Assembly: GCF_022026155.1 (NCBI RefSeq)
Contig: NZ_CP085041.1
Location: 1,582,306-1,646,305 of the forward strand
Source of the DNA: Dissulfurimicrobium hydrothermale
GTDB taxonomy: Bacteria > Desulfobacterota > Dissulfuribacteria > Dissulfuribacterales > Sh68
Direction of reading: 5' to 3'
DNA length: 64,000 bases
Position numbers and translations under genes: made by a program. Under the pieces are notes generated by a model that was not told the origin of the DNA, ran no database searches, and saw only the letters and a program-made list of their open reading frames with translations. Below, piece by piece: positions 9,841-19,401 of this stretch (the stretch's first letter is position 1; each line of letters begins with the position of its first letter).

Positions 9841-10087
9841 CAAACAGCAAAAAACCAAGCATGCCGACCATCAATGTCTTGTTGAAATCAATGTTTTTGA
9901 TCAATGTCGTCCAATACTCGCCAAGCCCCCATCTGTCCCAAAAAGAGGAGTGAGATGGACATCGGGATCGAGATCAACATCAAACCTACGGCGGATGGAA
10001 GGTGGATGGAGCGACTATTGACATATTCAAAAGGGCCGAAAGCGTGACCAACATGGCATTATACATTATTATATTAAAAAATTCCAT
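9841..10087 (-). pseudogene. Na+/H+ antiporter (CPA1 type), N-terminal fragment
   Basis: Starting at an ATG at 10087, the minus strand reads NAMLVTLSALF, then EYVNSRSIHLPSAVGLMLIS, then SISLLFLGQMG, and in another frame NIDFNKTLMVGMLGFLLFA. This is the conserved beginning of bacterial CPA1 sodium/proton antiporters, with the first two or three membrane helices. Two one-base indels (one in a T run near 10035) interrupt it. It runs directly into IS3 orfA text at about 9840. The remaining three quarters of the gene are gone. Confidence 0.7.
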
Positions 10088-10350
10088 CAAATCCGATCGG
10101 TAGTCAGATTGATCAGATTGACATGTAAGATATCTACTAAATCCACCTGGCCAATATGGTTTATATATCCCCTATTTGCTACTGTCAATTTTTTGTGTAA
10201 ATATAAAAAATTATAGCACATGTTTTGTCTAGTTTGTATGGCGCTGGAGATGCACCTAATTAAGATAGATAGAATTGTTATGGTAGGTCAGAAAGTTGAT
10301 AAAGTTATATATTGCATCATAAATTTAACATCAGGTATATTAAAAAATTT

Positions 10351-12468
10351 ATGTCCAATATTGACAATGAAGGTCTAAAAAGACAGAAAAAGCCGTGGGG
10401 CATAGGCCCCATAATAGGCATCATTATAGGTTCCGCCATGCTTGTCACCATCATCGTAGGTGCGCTGCTGGTGGGATACATGATCCTCGACCTGCCCGAC
10501 ATATCGCGCCTGCGCTCATACAACCCCCCGCGTGTGACAGAGGTCTATGACGAAGACCACCACATACTAGCCTATTGGTATAATGAAAAACGCTGGCCTA
10601 TCCCGAGAGACAAGATACCCCAGAGGGTGATCAATGCCTTTCTTGCCGCCGAAGACGCTCGTTTTTACGAACATCCAGGTGTGGATCTCATAGGTGTCCT
10701 CAGAGCGGCAATAAAGGACATAGAGGCGGGCGGCATCGTCCAAGGCGCAAGCACCATCACCCAACAGGTCACAAGGTCGCTCCTGCTCAGTCCGGAGAAG
10801 AGCTGGATCAGAAAGATAAAAGAGGCCATTCTAGCCTGGCAGATCGACAAGGCACTCAGCAAAGATGAAATAATCACCATATATCTCAATCAGATCTATC
10901 TTGGGTATGGGGCCTACGGCATAGAGGCCGCAGCCAGGACATATTTCGGCAAGCATGTAAATGAGCTCAATCTGGCGGAAACGGCTATGTTAGCAGGTCT
11001 TCCACAGGCACCAAGCCGCTATTCCCCATTCAGAAACCTGGCCCTTGCTAAAAAAAGACAGGAATATGTACTAAGGCGCATGGTGGATGATGGTTTTATA
11101 ACAAAAGAGGAGGCGGAAAAGGCCAAAAAGACCCCAATCATCCTAAAACCAGAAGAGATACCGCAGACGCCAGGGGTTGAATACTTTCTGTCAGAGGTAA
11201 GAAAAGAACTTGAAGAAAAATACGGAGAGGACAAATTATTCAATGACGGGTTGACTATTATAACAACGCTGAAAAGGTCATGGCAGATCCAGGCGTATAA
11301 ATCTACAATGCAAGGCCTGAAAGAACTCATCCAGAGACATCCGGAGGACAAGGAACTACCTAACACCCTTCAGGCAGCATTCGTGGCCATGGATCTCAAG
11401 ACTGGTGCTGTAAGGGCCATGCTCGGAGGAAAGGACTTCAGGTCTTCCCAATTCAACTATGCAACACAGGGCAAGATGCAGCCCGGTTCGGCATTTAAAC
11501 CTGTAGTCTACACTACGGCCCTTGCCGAAAAGCTCATATCCCCAAACAGCATCATGGTTGACGAGCCCATATCCCTTACGGGTCCCGATTCTCAACACCC
11601 TTGGATGCCTGAGAACTTTGACAAGAAATATATGGGACCTATCACCATAAGGACGGCCCTGGCGCTTTCAAGAAATGTTATTGCTGTAAAACTGGCCAGG
11701 ATGGTAGGTGTAAAGGCCATTCAGAGGACGGCCCGCCTCATGGGGATCGAGGCCCCATTGGCGAACGATCTATCCATCTCGCTTGGATCGTCAGCCGTAC
11801 CACTCATACAGCTCGTTCAGGCCTACAGCACATTTCCAAACCTTGGAAAGACGGTACGGCCTATGTTCGTAGAAAAGGTTATAGACAAAAATGGCAATAT
11901 ACTTGAAGAATCTAAGCCATCCGTCTCAGAGGCAACAGACCCCATTACGGCATATCAGATGGTGACGCTGCTTGAAGCAGTGATACAGGAGGGTACCGGC
12001 ATCTATGCCAAGACCTTGGGGATCCCGGCAGGAGGCAAGACCGGCACCACGGACAATTACAAAGACGCCTTGTTTATCGGCTTTACGCCCGAAACCGTAG
12101 CAGGAGTCTGGGTGGGCAGGCAGGACATGCAATCTCTTGGGAGGTTAGAAACGGGCGGAAGGGCCGCATGCCCGATCTGGACGTCTTTTATGGAAACAAC
12201 CAAGAAAGACATGAAAAAAGACGCCTTTGACATACCTAAAGGCGTAACCATGGTGGCATTCGATAAAAATACTGGCGATATCGTACCCTACGATCAAAAA
12301 GACGACAACCCTGACATAGCCCTTGAACCAATGCCTTCGGAAGCGGTCCAGCAAACCTCCGAATCGGCCCAACCGCCGCAACAACAGACGCCCACTCAAC
12401 AAAAAGAAACAAACCCACCCCCCTCTGACTCCGGCAGACTTAAATTACCAACGTGGCTTAAATTCTAG
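10351..12468 (+). CDS. Penicillin-binding protein 1A, bifunctional transglycosylase/transpeptidase
   Basis: Class A PBP that polymerises and cross-links peptidoglycan on the outer face of the inner membrane. One N-terminal membrane anchor is followed by the GT51 domain (EDARFYEHPGVD with its catalytic Glu, then QGASTITQQVTRSLLL) and a transpeptidase domain with the active-site GSAFKP, the SRN triad and KTGTT. The C-terminal tail from about residue 660 is rich in Pro, Gln and Ser and probably disordered. ATG 10351 is preferred to the TTG at 10312 because it places a short charged tail before the anchor, but no clear ribosome binding site decides this. About 705 residues, normal for the family. 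Confidence 0.95.
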   Translation: MSNIDNEGLKRQKKPWGIGPIIGIIIGSAMLVTIIVGALLVGYMILDLPDISRLRSYNPPRVTEVYDEDHHILAYWYNEKRWPIPRDKIPQRVINAFLAAEDARFYEHPGVDLIGVLRAAIKDIEAGGIVQGASTITQQVTRSLLLSPEKSWIRKIKEAILAWQIDKALSKDEIITIYLNQIYLGYGAYGIEAAARTYFGKHVNELNLAETAMLAGLPQAPSRYSPFRNLALAKKRQEYVLRRMVDDGFITKEEAEKAKKTPIILKPEEIPQTPGVEYFLSEVRKELEEKYGEDKLFNDGLTIITTLKRSWQIQAYKSTMQGLKELIQRHPEDKELPNTLQAAFVAMDLKTGAVRAMLGGKDFRSSQFNYATQGKMQPGSAFKPVVYTTALAEKLISPNSIMVDEPISLTGPDSQHPWMPENFDKKYMGPITIRTALALSRNVIAVKLARMVGVKAIQRTARLMGIEAPLANDLSISLGSSAVPLIQLVQAYSTFPNLGKTVRPMFVEKVIDKNGNILEESKPSVSEATDPITAYQMVTLLEAVIQEGTGIYAKTLGIPAGGKTGTTDNYKDALFIGFTPETVAGVWVGRQDMQSLGRLETGGRAACPIWTSFMETTKKDMKKDAFDIPKGVTMVAFDKNTGDIVPYDQKDDNPDIALEPMPSEAVQQTSESAQPPQQQTPTQQKETNPPPSDSGRLKLPTWLKF

Positions 12469-12541
12469 CACAGAAGAGAGGTGGGATTATTAAAAGTGGG
12501 ATTAAAAATGCTCCATCCCCAAACAAAACGACTTCAAAATC

Positions 12542-13231
12542 TTAGGATTTTTTAGGCCTTCGCGGTATATCAGTCAATATCTCCCTTTTGACATATAAGA
12601 CCTTGGCCACCTTTTTGAGATCATTTACTAATGAATTAAGCTGGTCTTCAGGTATATCTTTTATGCGCACATATACCTCCTTGCGACCCGGCGTTACATG
12701 ATCCTGCGATGTAAGCACACTTACAAGGCTAGCCTGTCTAGAACGGATGAGGTTCAATACCTCTGCGGTTGCGCCGTGTCTATCTTCAAGATCAAAGGCG
12801 ATCTGTATCGGCCCCCGGTAAATACCAGTAATGCTTATCATCACTTTGAAGACATCGGTCTGGGTTATTATGCCTGTAACGGCGCCTTGGTCATTGACCA
12901 CAGGCAGGCCCGATATCTTATTCTCAAGCATTATCACAGCAGCCTTTTCCACTGAATCGTCCTCCTTGAGTGTTATCGGCTCCTTGGTCATTATGTCTTT
13001 CAATTTGATCTCAGACAAAAGATAATAGAGCTCATGTACATCCAAAGACGTGGCCTTCGATGGGGCCGCTTCTTTTATGTCACGGTCGCTTACGATCCCA
13101 ACCAGGCGATTCTGTCTGATTACCGGTATCCGCCTTATATTATGCTCTTTCATGAGCTGAGTTGCCTTCATGATGGATGCATTTTCGTCAATAGTTATAG
13201 GATTGGAGACCATCCAGTCTTTAACTAGCAT
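12542..13231 (-). CDS. CBS-domain pair with C-terminal ACT domain (AcuB-like)
   Basis: Cytoplasmic ligand-sensing protein of 229 residues. Two CBS repeats occupy roughly residues 1-60 and 75-135 (RRIPVIRQNRLVGIVSDRDI and ISGLPVVNDQGAVTGIITQT), a layout that binds adenine nucleotides. From about residue 140 an ACT-like domain follows, ending in RILTDIPRRPKKS-like basic text. In Bacillus the similar AcuB is linked to acetoin use, but there are no acetoin genes here, so no pathway should be assumed. Convergent with the PBP1A gene. Confidence 0.82.
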   Translation of the reverse strand: MLVKDWMVSNPITIDENASIMKATQLMKEHNIRRIPVIRQNRLVGIVSDRDIKEAAPSKATSLDVHELYYLLSEIKLKDIMTKEPITLKEDDSVEKAAVIMLENKISGLPVVNDQGAVTGIITQTDVFKVMISITGIYRGPIQIAFDLEDRHGATAEVLNLIRSRQASLVSVLTSQDHVTPGRKEVYVRIKDIPEDQLNSLVNDLKKVAKVLYVKREILTDIPRRPKKS

Positions 13232-13411
13232 AATAATCCTCCCTAAATACCTAACTAATTGCTTTTATTAAATTTTGTTGCCATATATGCAAAACTGCAA
13301 CCATAGACATGCGGCCATCCCAAAGTCTTGTTGTTCATCTAATAAGATTGCATCATGATGTCAAGATGCTGTAGTATTTATTGCAAATAATGAAACAAAA
13401 GGAGGTCTTCT

Positions 13412-13732
13412 ATGCCGGAATTCGGAAATCCTTTTTCAGGCCTTGTCAATTCACGAAAACTTACACATGAAGAGCTTATAAGGGGCATACGCTTTTTTAT
13501 AGCGGCAGAGTATGAAGCGGTTCAGCTCTATATGCAGATTGCCGAATCCATCGACGATGAACTTTCAAAGGCCGTTTTAAAAGACATTGCAGACGAAGAA
13601 CGTGTTCATGCTGGTGAATTTCTTAGCTTATTGAAACGTCTAGAACCAGATGAGGAAAAATTCTACATTAAAGGCGCCTCCGAGGTGGAAGAGATATCCG
13701 AAGGGCTGAGAAATAAAAATACTGACAGATAA
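13412..13732 (+). CDS. Small ferritin-like diiron protein, resembling encapsulin-associated ferritin
   Basis: A 106-residue four-helix-type iron protein. Metal-ligand positions are visible: Glu in FIAAEYEAVQLYMQ and the EExxH motif in DIADEERVHAGEF. The arrangement TKEEL-like helix, E...E, EERVH, LDP-like turn and a short acidic tail resembles the N-terminal ferritin-like domain fused to the encapsulin of Pyrococcus furiosus and stand-alone encapsulated ferritins. No encapsulin shell gene is in the window. Likely roles are iron storage or peroxide defence. A good ribosome binding site (AAGGAGG) precedes the ATG. It is divergent from the CBS gene and convergent with clpB. Confidence 0.75.
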   Translation: MPEFGNPFSGLVNSRKLTHEELIRGIRFFIAAEYEAVQLYMQIAESIDDELSKAVLKDIADEERVHAGEFLSLLKRLEPDEEKFYIKGASEVEEISEGLRNKNTDR

Positions 13733-13764
13733 AATGATCAGGATATCCATTGTCGTCTGTTAGC

Positions 13765-13806
13765 GCCCTTGCACAGCCAGCAATCCTGCGCTGATTATGC
13801 AAGGGC
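13765..13806. terminator. Bidirectional hairpin terminator between the ferritin-like gene and clpB
   Basis: A nine-base perfect stem, GCCCTTGCA (13765-13773) against TGCAAGGGC (13798-13806), with a smaller CAGC/GCTG pair inside. It is followed by ATTTTAAT on the plus strand and lies between two converging genes. Confidence 0.65.
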
Positions 13807-13813
13807 ATTTTAA

Positions 13814-16402
13814 TCAACCAGCAAAAAAGACCACATGGCCATTCTCGTCTATATCCACCACTATCTTGCCCCCCTCTTTAAATACCCCTTCAAGAAGTTT
13901 CATGGCAAGCGGATCCTCGATATAACGCTGGATGGCCCGTTTAAGCGGCCTGGCGCCGAATGACGGGTCATAGCCAGCCTCTGCGATCCATTCCTTTGCC
14001 CTGTCGGTTACCTCAAGCATGAGCTTGTTCTCGGAAAGGCGCTCGGCCAGGTGCCCGAGTTGGATATCAACGATCTTTATGAGATGCAGCCTCTCAAGCG
14101 GATGGAATATTATCTTATCATCCACTCTGTTCAGAAATTCCGGCCTAAAGGAAAGACGCAGCACCTCGTTGACCCTCTGTTCCATGGTCTTGTAGTCCCT
14201 GATCTCCTGTATGAGATCACTTCCTATGTTAGAGGTCATGATTATGATGGTATTCTTGAAATCCACCGTTCGACCTTTGCCGTCCGTCAACCTGCCGTCA
14301 TCTAGGATCTGGAGTAAGATATTGAATACATCTGGATGGGCCTTTTCTATCTCATCGAACAGGATTACGGCATAAGGCCTCCTCCGCACCGCCTCTGTTA
14401 AATATCCGCCTTCTTCATAGCCAACATAGCCGGGTGGCGCACCGATAAGTCTAGCGACTGCATGTTTTTCCATATATTCGCTCATATCCACACGGATCAT
14501 TGCCTGCTCCGTATCAAACATGAACTCGGCTAGTGCCCTCGCAAGCTCTGTCTTACCTACCCCGGTTGGACCGAGAAATATGAAAGAGCCCAACGGCCGC
14601 CTCGGATCGTGGAGCCCTGCCCTAGCCCTTCTGACCGCGTTTGAAACCGCCTTTATAGCCGCCTCTTGGCCTACCACCCTCTTGGCAAGACGCTCCTCCA
14701 TATGAACCAGCTTGTCTCTCTCACCCTCTATAAGCCTAGTTACCGGGATACCTGTCCATTTTGAGATGATAGATGCTATGTCCTCTGCATCAACTTCCTC
14801 CTTGAGCATACCAGCGCCGCCTTTCTGTATCTCTTCAATGCGCCGCTGTTCTTCATCGAGTTCTTTTTTTAATCTCGGCAGCTCTCCGTAAAGTATTTCC
14901 GCGACCTTGTTCAGATCGCCTTCTCTTTGATATTTCTCGGCCTGGACCTTCAGCTGATCCATACGTTCCTTGATATCCCGAATCTTTTTGATAAAACTCT
15001 TCTCCTGCTGCCACGAGGCCTTTAAGGCATCGCTTTTTTCCCTTAAATCTGCAAGCTCCTGCTCTATTTTCTTAAGTCTCTCCTGCGAGACCGCGTCTGT
15101 CTCTTTCTTTAAGGCCTCGCGTTCTATCTCAAGCTGCATGATCCTTCGCTCTATCTCGTCTATCTCGGAAGGCAGACTATCTATCTCAATCCTGAGCTTG
15201 GCCGCCGCCTCGTCTATAAGATCAATGGCCTTGTCAGGAAGGAAACGATCTGTAATATAACGATGCGAAAGGGTAGCCGCCGCCACTATGGCCGAGTCTT
15301 TTATCCTTACGCCATGATGTACCTCATACTTCTCCTTGAGCCCCCTCAGTATCGCGATCGTATCTTCCACTGAAGGCTCATCCACAAGTACCGGCTGAAA
15401 ACGTCTTTCGAGTGCAGCGTCTTTTTCTATATATTTCCTGTACTCATCTATGGTCGTTGCACCTATGCAGTGAAGCTCACCCCTTGCAAGCGCCGGTTTC
15501 AGCATATTCGATGCATCCATCGATCCCTGGGCCGCCCCAGCCCCTACCAAGGTATGGATCTCATCAATGAAAAGGATTACCTCGCCTTGGCGCTCTGCCA
15601 CATCTTTGAGCACTGCCTTGAGCCTTTCTTCAAATTCACCGCGATACTTAGCGCCTGCTATAAGTGCACCCATATCAAGGGTAACGACCCTGCGATCGCG
15701 CAACGTTTCAGGGACATCCCCCGAGACTATCCTCTGGGCCAGGCCTTCAACTATAGCAGTCTTCCCGACGCCAGGCTCGCCAATCAAGATAGGGTTGTTC
15801 TTTGTACGGCGGGAAAGTACCTGAATCACCCTCCGGATCTCATCATCTCTACCGATCACCGGATCGAGTCTGCCTGACCTTGCAAGACCAGTAAGGTCAC
15901 GGCCGTACTTTTCGAGGGCCTGGAATTTGTCTTCCGGATTGGGATCGGTGATCCTTTGACTCCCTCTTATGGAGACCAGCGCCTTTAAAAAGGCATCTTT
16001 GGTAACACCGCGGCTGACAAGCGCCTTGGCCGCAACGGTCTGCGGCGACTCAAGCATTGCAAGGATGATATGTTCCTGGCTCACATATTCATCCTTCATT
16101 TCAGCCGCAATGGCAAAAGAGCGCTCAAGTATCTTGTTTAACGCACTTGAAAGATAGACCTGCCCCCCGCCAGGACCACTTATCTGAGGCAACTTTTCAA
16201 TGACGGCATCCATCTCGGCCAAGATCGCAGATGTCTCGACCCCCATTTTTTTAAAAACAGAGGCCGCAACCCCTTCATGCTGGGAGAGCATCACTCTTAA
16301 TAGATGCTCAGGTTCCAGTTGTTGATGACCGCGGCTCTGGGCTAAATGCTGGGCCTCTTGAATGGCCTCTTGTGATTTAAGCGTCAATTTGTCAAATTGC
16401 AT
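13814..16402 (-). CDS. clpB: ClpB disaggregase
   Basis: Hexameric AAA+ chaperone that pulls proteins out of aggregates together with DnaK. All parts are present in 862 residues: the Clp N-domain (1 to about 145), AAA-1 with GEPGVGKT and [10 protein letters not shown], the coiled-coil middle domain (about 400-520, where DnaK docks), and AAA-2 with [11 protein letters not shown] and [11 protein letters not shown]. It lies 77 bases downstream of mgtA on the same strand, with no obvious terminator between, although heat-shock control would be expected. The partner DnaK operon is at 49-52.6 kb. Confidence 0.97.
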   Translation of the reverse strand: MQFDKLTLKSQEAIQEAQHLAQSRGHQQLEPEHLLRVMLSQHEGVAASVFKKMGVETSAILAEMDAVIEKLPQISGPGGGQVYLSSALNKILERSFAIAAEMKDEYVSQEHIILAMLESPQTVAAKALVSRGVTKDAFLKALVSIRGSQRITDPNPEDKFQALEKYGRDLTGLARSGRLDPVIGRDDEIRRVIQVLSRRTKNNPILIGEPGVGKTAIVEGLAQRIVSGDVPETLRDRRVVTLDMGALIAGAKYRGEFEERLKAVLKDVAERQGEVILFIDEIHTLVGAGAAQGSMDASNMLKPALARGELHCIGATTIDEYRKYIEKDAALERRFQPVLVDEPSVEDTIAILRGLKEKYEVHHGVRIKDSAIVAAATLSHRYITDRFLPDKAIDLIDEAAAKLRIEIDSLPSEIDEIERRIMQLEIEREALKKETDAVSQERLKKIEQELADLREKSDALKASWQQEKSFIKKIRDIKERMDQLKVQAEKYQREGDLNKVAEILYGELPRLKKELDEEQRRIEEIQKGGAGMLKEEVDAEDIASIISKWTGIPVTRLIEGERDKLVHMEERLAKRVVGQEAAIKAVSNAVRRARAGLHDPRRPLGSFIFLGPTGVGKTELARALAEFMFDTEQAMIRVDMSEYMEKHAVARLIGAPPGYVGYEEGGYLTEAVRRRPYAVILFDEIEKAHPDVFNILLQILDDGRLTDGKGRTVDFKNTIIIMTSNIGSDLIQEIRDYKTMEQRVNEVLRLSFRPEFLNRVDDKIIFHPLERLHLIKIVDIQLGHLAERLSENKLMLEVTDRAKEWIAEAGYDPSFGARPLKRAIQRYIEDPLAMKLLEGVFKEGGKIVVDIDENGHVVFFAG

Positions 16403-16479
16403 AAAAACACCTCACGTTGTCATCTGGTGGATTTTGTTTTCAAAAACTAAGGATTAAGATCGACGGTGTCAAGCAAACC

Positions 16480-19101
16480 CTATATCCACCTCTTCCGCAT
16501 CAACCAGACCTTAACGATCTGGGTCAACACCATGTAACAGACAAGCGTGAGGACAACTAATGGCCAATACATAAGCGGCGGTCGCACAAAACCAAGCGTT
16601 CCTGCTATTGGGGAATAGGGCAGCCACATCCCTATCATCATAATGACCATTGTAGTAAGAATGAGCGGCCGACTGGCGAGACTTTCGACAAAAGGGACCT
16701 TTTTAGTCCTGATAACGTGAATAATAAAGGTTTGGGTAAGCAAGGACTCAATAAACCATCCAGTCTGAAAGAGCGGGGCGTTTTTCCAGCAATCGAATAT
16801 ATAAAGCATGATGAAGTAAGTAGTATAGTCAAAAATAGAGCTGCAAGGCCCGATGAACAAGATGAAACGTGTTATCTCGCCCATGGACCAGGGACGCGGA
16901 TTTTTTATTTCATCGTGGTCTACATTATCTGTCGGTATGGGTACCTGAGAAAAATCATAAAGCATGTTGTTGGTCAATATCTGGAGCGGAGCCATTGGCA
17001 GAAAAGGCAGAAAAGCGCTTGCACCTACTACGCTAAACATGTTTCCAAAGGCCGAACTCGCCCCCATACGGATATATTTAAGTATATTTGCGAACACCTT
17101 GCGGCCCTCGAGTATCCCCTCTTCGAGGACCATAAGACTCTTCTCAAGAAGGATCAGGTCTGCAGACTCCTTTGCTATGTCGACTGCGGAATCCACTGAA
17201 ATACCTACATCGGCGGCCCTGAGCGCAGGGGCGTCATTGATCCCGTCCCCCAGAAAGCCCACTACATGTCCTTTTCTTTGGAGCGCCCTTACTATCCGCT
17301 GTTTATGTGCAGGGGCGAGACGGGTGAAGATAGTCGTCTCCTCCACGATACCTTCAAGATCTTCATCGGTCATATGCTCCACATCATCACCGTTTATCAC
17401 ATGTGCCGTAGGTATCTCGACGTCTTTACACACCTTCCTTGTAACAGCCTCGTTGTCGCCCGTGAGTACTTTTACAGCAACCCCATGTCTATGCAAAGCG
17501 GCAACCGCATGGGGCGCGGTTTCTTTTGGCGGATCGAAAAAAGCGACATACCCCTTTAAGATCAGATCTCTCTCATCTTCTTTGGAATAAGCCGGCTTTT
17601 TCTCCATATAGCGGTAGGCTATGGCAAGCACTCTGAAACCGTCTCTGCCCAATTTGTCATACTCTATCCTTATATCATTAAGCCACATTTCATCTATATT
17701 ATACAGATCGTTTTTATATTCGAACCGACTGCAACGTTTAAAGACCTCTTCCGGGGCACCCTTGCAGATGAGAAGGTTTTCACCTTTAGGCGTCTTGAGC
17801 ACAACCGACATCAACCTACGATTGAAATCAAATGGGATCTCATCTTCCTTTATATAATCAGGCACATGAAATTGATCATGCACCTCCCGATGGGCGAGCA
17901 CAGCCCGATCAAGGACATTTTTGAGGCTTGTCTGAAAATGACTGTTTAGATAGGCCAAGAGCAGGACCTCTTCATTTTCCTCCAACATGAGATCACAGTG
18001 CTTTTCGAGGACTACACGGTCCATGGTAAGTGTGCCTGTCTTGTCGGTGCATAAAACGTCCATCGCACCTAGGTTCTGAATGGAATTGAGACGTTTTACT
18101 ATAACCTTCTTTTTTGACATGGCCATGGCACCACGAGAAAGGCATACGGTCACGATCATTGGGAGCATCTCGGGCGTCATGCCCACAGCCACAGACAAGG
18201 CAAAAAAGAAGGCCTCTTTCCAGTCACCTTTTGTAATGCCGTTTATCACAAACACCAAGGGCACCATAACCATCATGAAGCGGATCATGAGCCATGTAAA
18301 CCTGGCGACACCCTTATCAAAGGCCGTCTGTGGCTGTTGTTCAACAATGGATCTCGCCATTCTACCCAGATAGGTGCGGAATCCGGTCTCGATAACAACG
18401 GCGGTAGCTGTTCCACTCTCAACACTGGTGCCAAGAAAACAGATATTTGAAAGTTCTACGGGCGATTTAACCACCTTATTTTCTTTAAGGTGTGTCTTCT
18501 CTACAGGGAAGGATTCGCCTGTGAGTATGGATTGTATCACAAAAAAATCCTTGCTCTCTATAAGACGCACGTCAGCAGGAATCATATCGCCTGCCGAGAA
18601 TTTAACTATATCGCCTGTCACAAGCTCGCTAAGCGGGACCTCGCGCTGCTCTCCATCCCTGACAACCGTAGCTGTAACGCGTATCATGGCCTTTAATTTC
18701 GCCGCAGCCGAATCCGCCCTGGCCTCTTGAATAAAACGCAACAAAACGCTGACGACTACCATAAGAGACATAACAAAGGCCGCACGCAGGTCCCCGGTCA
18801 GCGCCGATACGACGGCCAATATAGAGAGCAGGATAATAAGGGGATTGATCAGGGCCTTCCCGAAGAGATGGAGTCTCCCATACCGTTTTTCCTGCGCAAC
18901 TGTATTGGGACCATATTTTTCAAGTCTATCCAGCGCCTCATCTTCACTGAGACCGGATAATTGCGTACCCACCCTCCGCAAGACCTCGTCTATTTCGCTT
19001 ACAGCGAATTGGGTCAGGCTTTGGGTGGACTGAAACCTGTCGCCGTTTTGTTTTGGCAAGCCGAGACGCCTCGGCAATATTGAAGATGGAAAGATTTTCA
19101 T
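16480..19101 (-). CDS. mgtA: P-type Mg2+ transport ATPase, MgtA type
   Basis: Inner-membrane P3B ATPase that imports magnesium. Among its 873 residues are the actuator motif LTGESFPVEK, the phosphorylation site CTDKTGTLTM, GDGINDAPALRAADVGISVD in the hinge, and ten predicted membrane helices with the MgtA-typical C-terminal set (MLYDFSQVPIPTDNVD). The long soluble N-terminus (VRRVGTQLSGLSEDEALDRL-like text) is also typical. The start ATG is preceded by GAGG at eight bases, but this site lies within a hairpin (see 19102-19146), so translation may be controlled by RNA structure. Confidence 0.95.
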   Translation of the reverse strand: MKIFPSSILPRRLGLPKQNGDRFQSTQSLTQFAVSEIDEVLRRVGTQLSGLSEDEALDRLEKYGPNTVAQEKRYGRLHLFGKALINPLIILLSILAVVSALTGDLRAAFVMSLMVVVSVLLRFIQEARADSAAAKLKAMIRVTATVVRDGEQREVPLSELVTGDIVKFSAGDMIPADVRLIESKDFFVIQSILTGESFPVEKTHLKENKVVKSPVELSNICFLGTSVESGTATAVVIETGFRTYLGRMARSIVEQQPQTAFDKGVARFTWLMIRFMMVMVPLVFVINGITKGDWKEAFFFALSVAVGMTPEMLPMIVTVCLSRGAMAMSKKKVIVKRLNSIQNLGAMDVLCTDKTGTLTMDRVVLEKHCDLMLEENEEVLLLAYLNSHFQTSLKNVLDRAVLAHREVHDQFHVPDYIKEDEIPFDFNRRLMSVVLKTPKGENLLICKGAPEEVFKRCSRFEYKNDLYNIDEMWLNDIRIEYDKLGRDGFRVLAIAYRYMEKKPAYSKEDERDLILKGYVAFFDPPKETAPHAVAALHRHGVAVKVLTGDNEAVTRKVCKDVEIPTAHVINGDDVEHMTDEDLEGIVEETTIFTRLAPAHKQRIVRALQRKGHVVGFLGDGINDAPALRAADVGISVDSAVDIAKESADLILLEKSLMVLEEGILEGRKVFANILKYIRMGASSAFGNMFSVVGASAFLPFLPMAPLQILTNNMLYDFSQVPIPTDNVDHDEIKNPRPWSMGEITRFILFIGPCSSIFDYTTYFIMLYIFDCWKNAPLFQTGWFIESLLTQTFIIHVIRTKKVPFVESLASRPLILTTMVIMMIGMWLPYSPIAGTLGFVRPPLMYWPLVVLTLVCYMVLTQIVKVWLMRKRWI

Positions 19102-19146
19102 GGTTCACACCTCTTTGGACCGCTGATGTAAACGGTCTGGTGAACC
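19102..19146 (-). promoter_or_regulatory. Hairpin enclosing the mgtA ribosome binding site
   Basis: In the mgtA mRNA a seven-base perfect stem (GGTTCAC with GTGAACC, 19140-19146 and 19102-19108) ends directly before the ATG. Nested inside is a second stem (GACCG with CGGTC, 19118-19122 and 19133-19137). The Shine-Dalgarno GAGG lies between the two 3' arms. When folded, the structure should limit ribosome access; this is inference from sequence alone. Confidence 0.6.
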
Positions 19147-19180
19147 GGCTGGGTAGCTAAAAATGGGCTTGATTAACGAT

Positions 19181-19288
19181 TCACAGACCGCATGCGATGA
19201 ATGATCGCGATCCAGGGTCTTCTGATTTTTTCTTCATCTCATTTCCTTTGGTTGAGCGGTGGTTACCACTGCCATCGGATTCGTTCAT
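19181..19288 (-). CDS. Possible 35-residue leader peptide upstream of mgtA
   Basis: A short open frame from ATG 19288 to TGA 19181-19183, with a purine-rich AATAAGAG just before the ATG. It contains a basic stretch (MKKKSEDPGSRS) and ends IACGL. It stops 35 bases before the mgtA hairpin. Enteric mgtA is regulated through a leader peptide in its 5' region, so the position is suggestive, but the peptide shows no likeness to MgtL and coding is unproven. Confidence 0.3.
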   Translation of the reverse strand: MNESDGSGNHRSTKGNEMKKKSEDPGSRSFIACGL

Positions 19289-19401
19289 CTCTTATTCCCC
19301 GCGCACTTTCTTTATTTTTTAAACCAGCAGCACTGATTCAGACAGCGTCTTGTTATAACTATTGATAGATCAAAAGGCAACTCAAAAAATGCATCAAAAG
19401 A

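Noticed and set aside
19102-19401. M-box magnesium riboswitch before mgtA
   Set aside because: I could not fit the conserved M-box core to the leader; only local hairpins were found.
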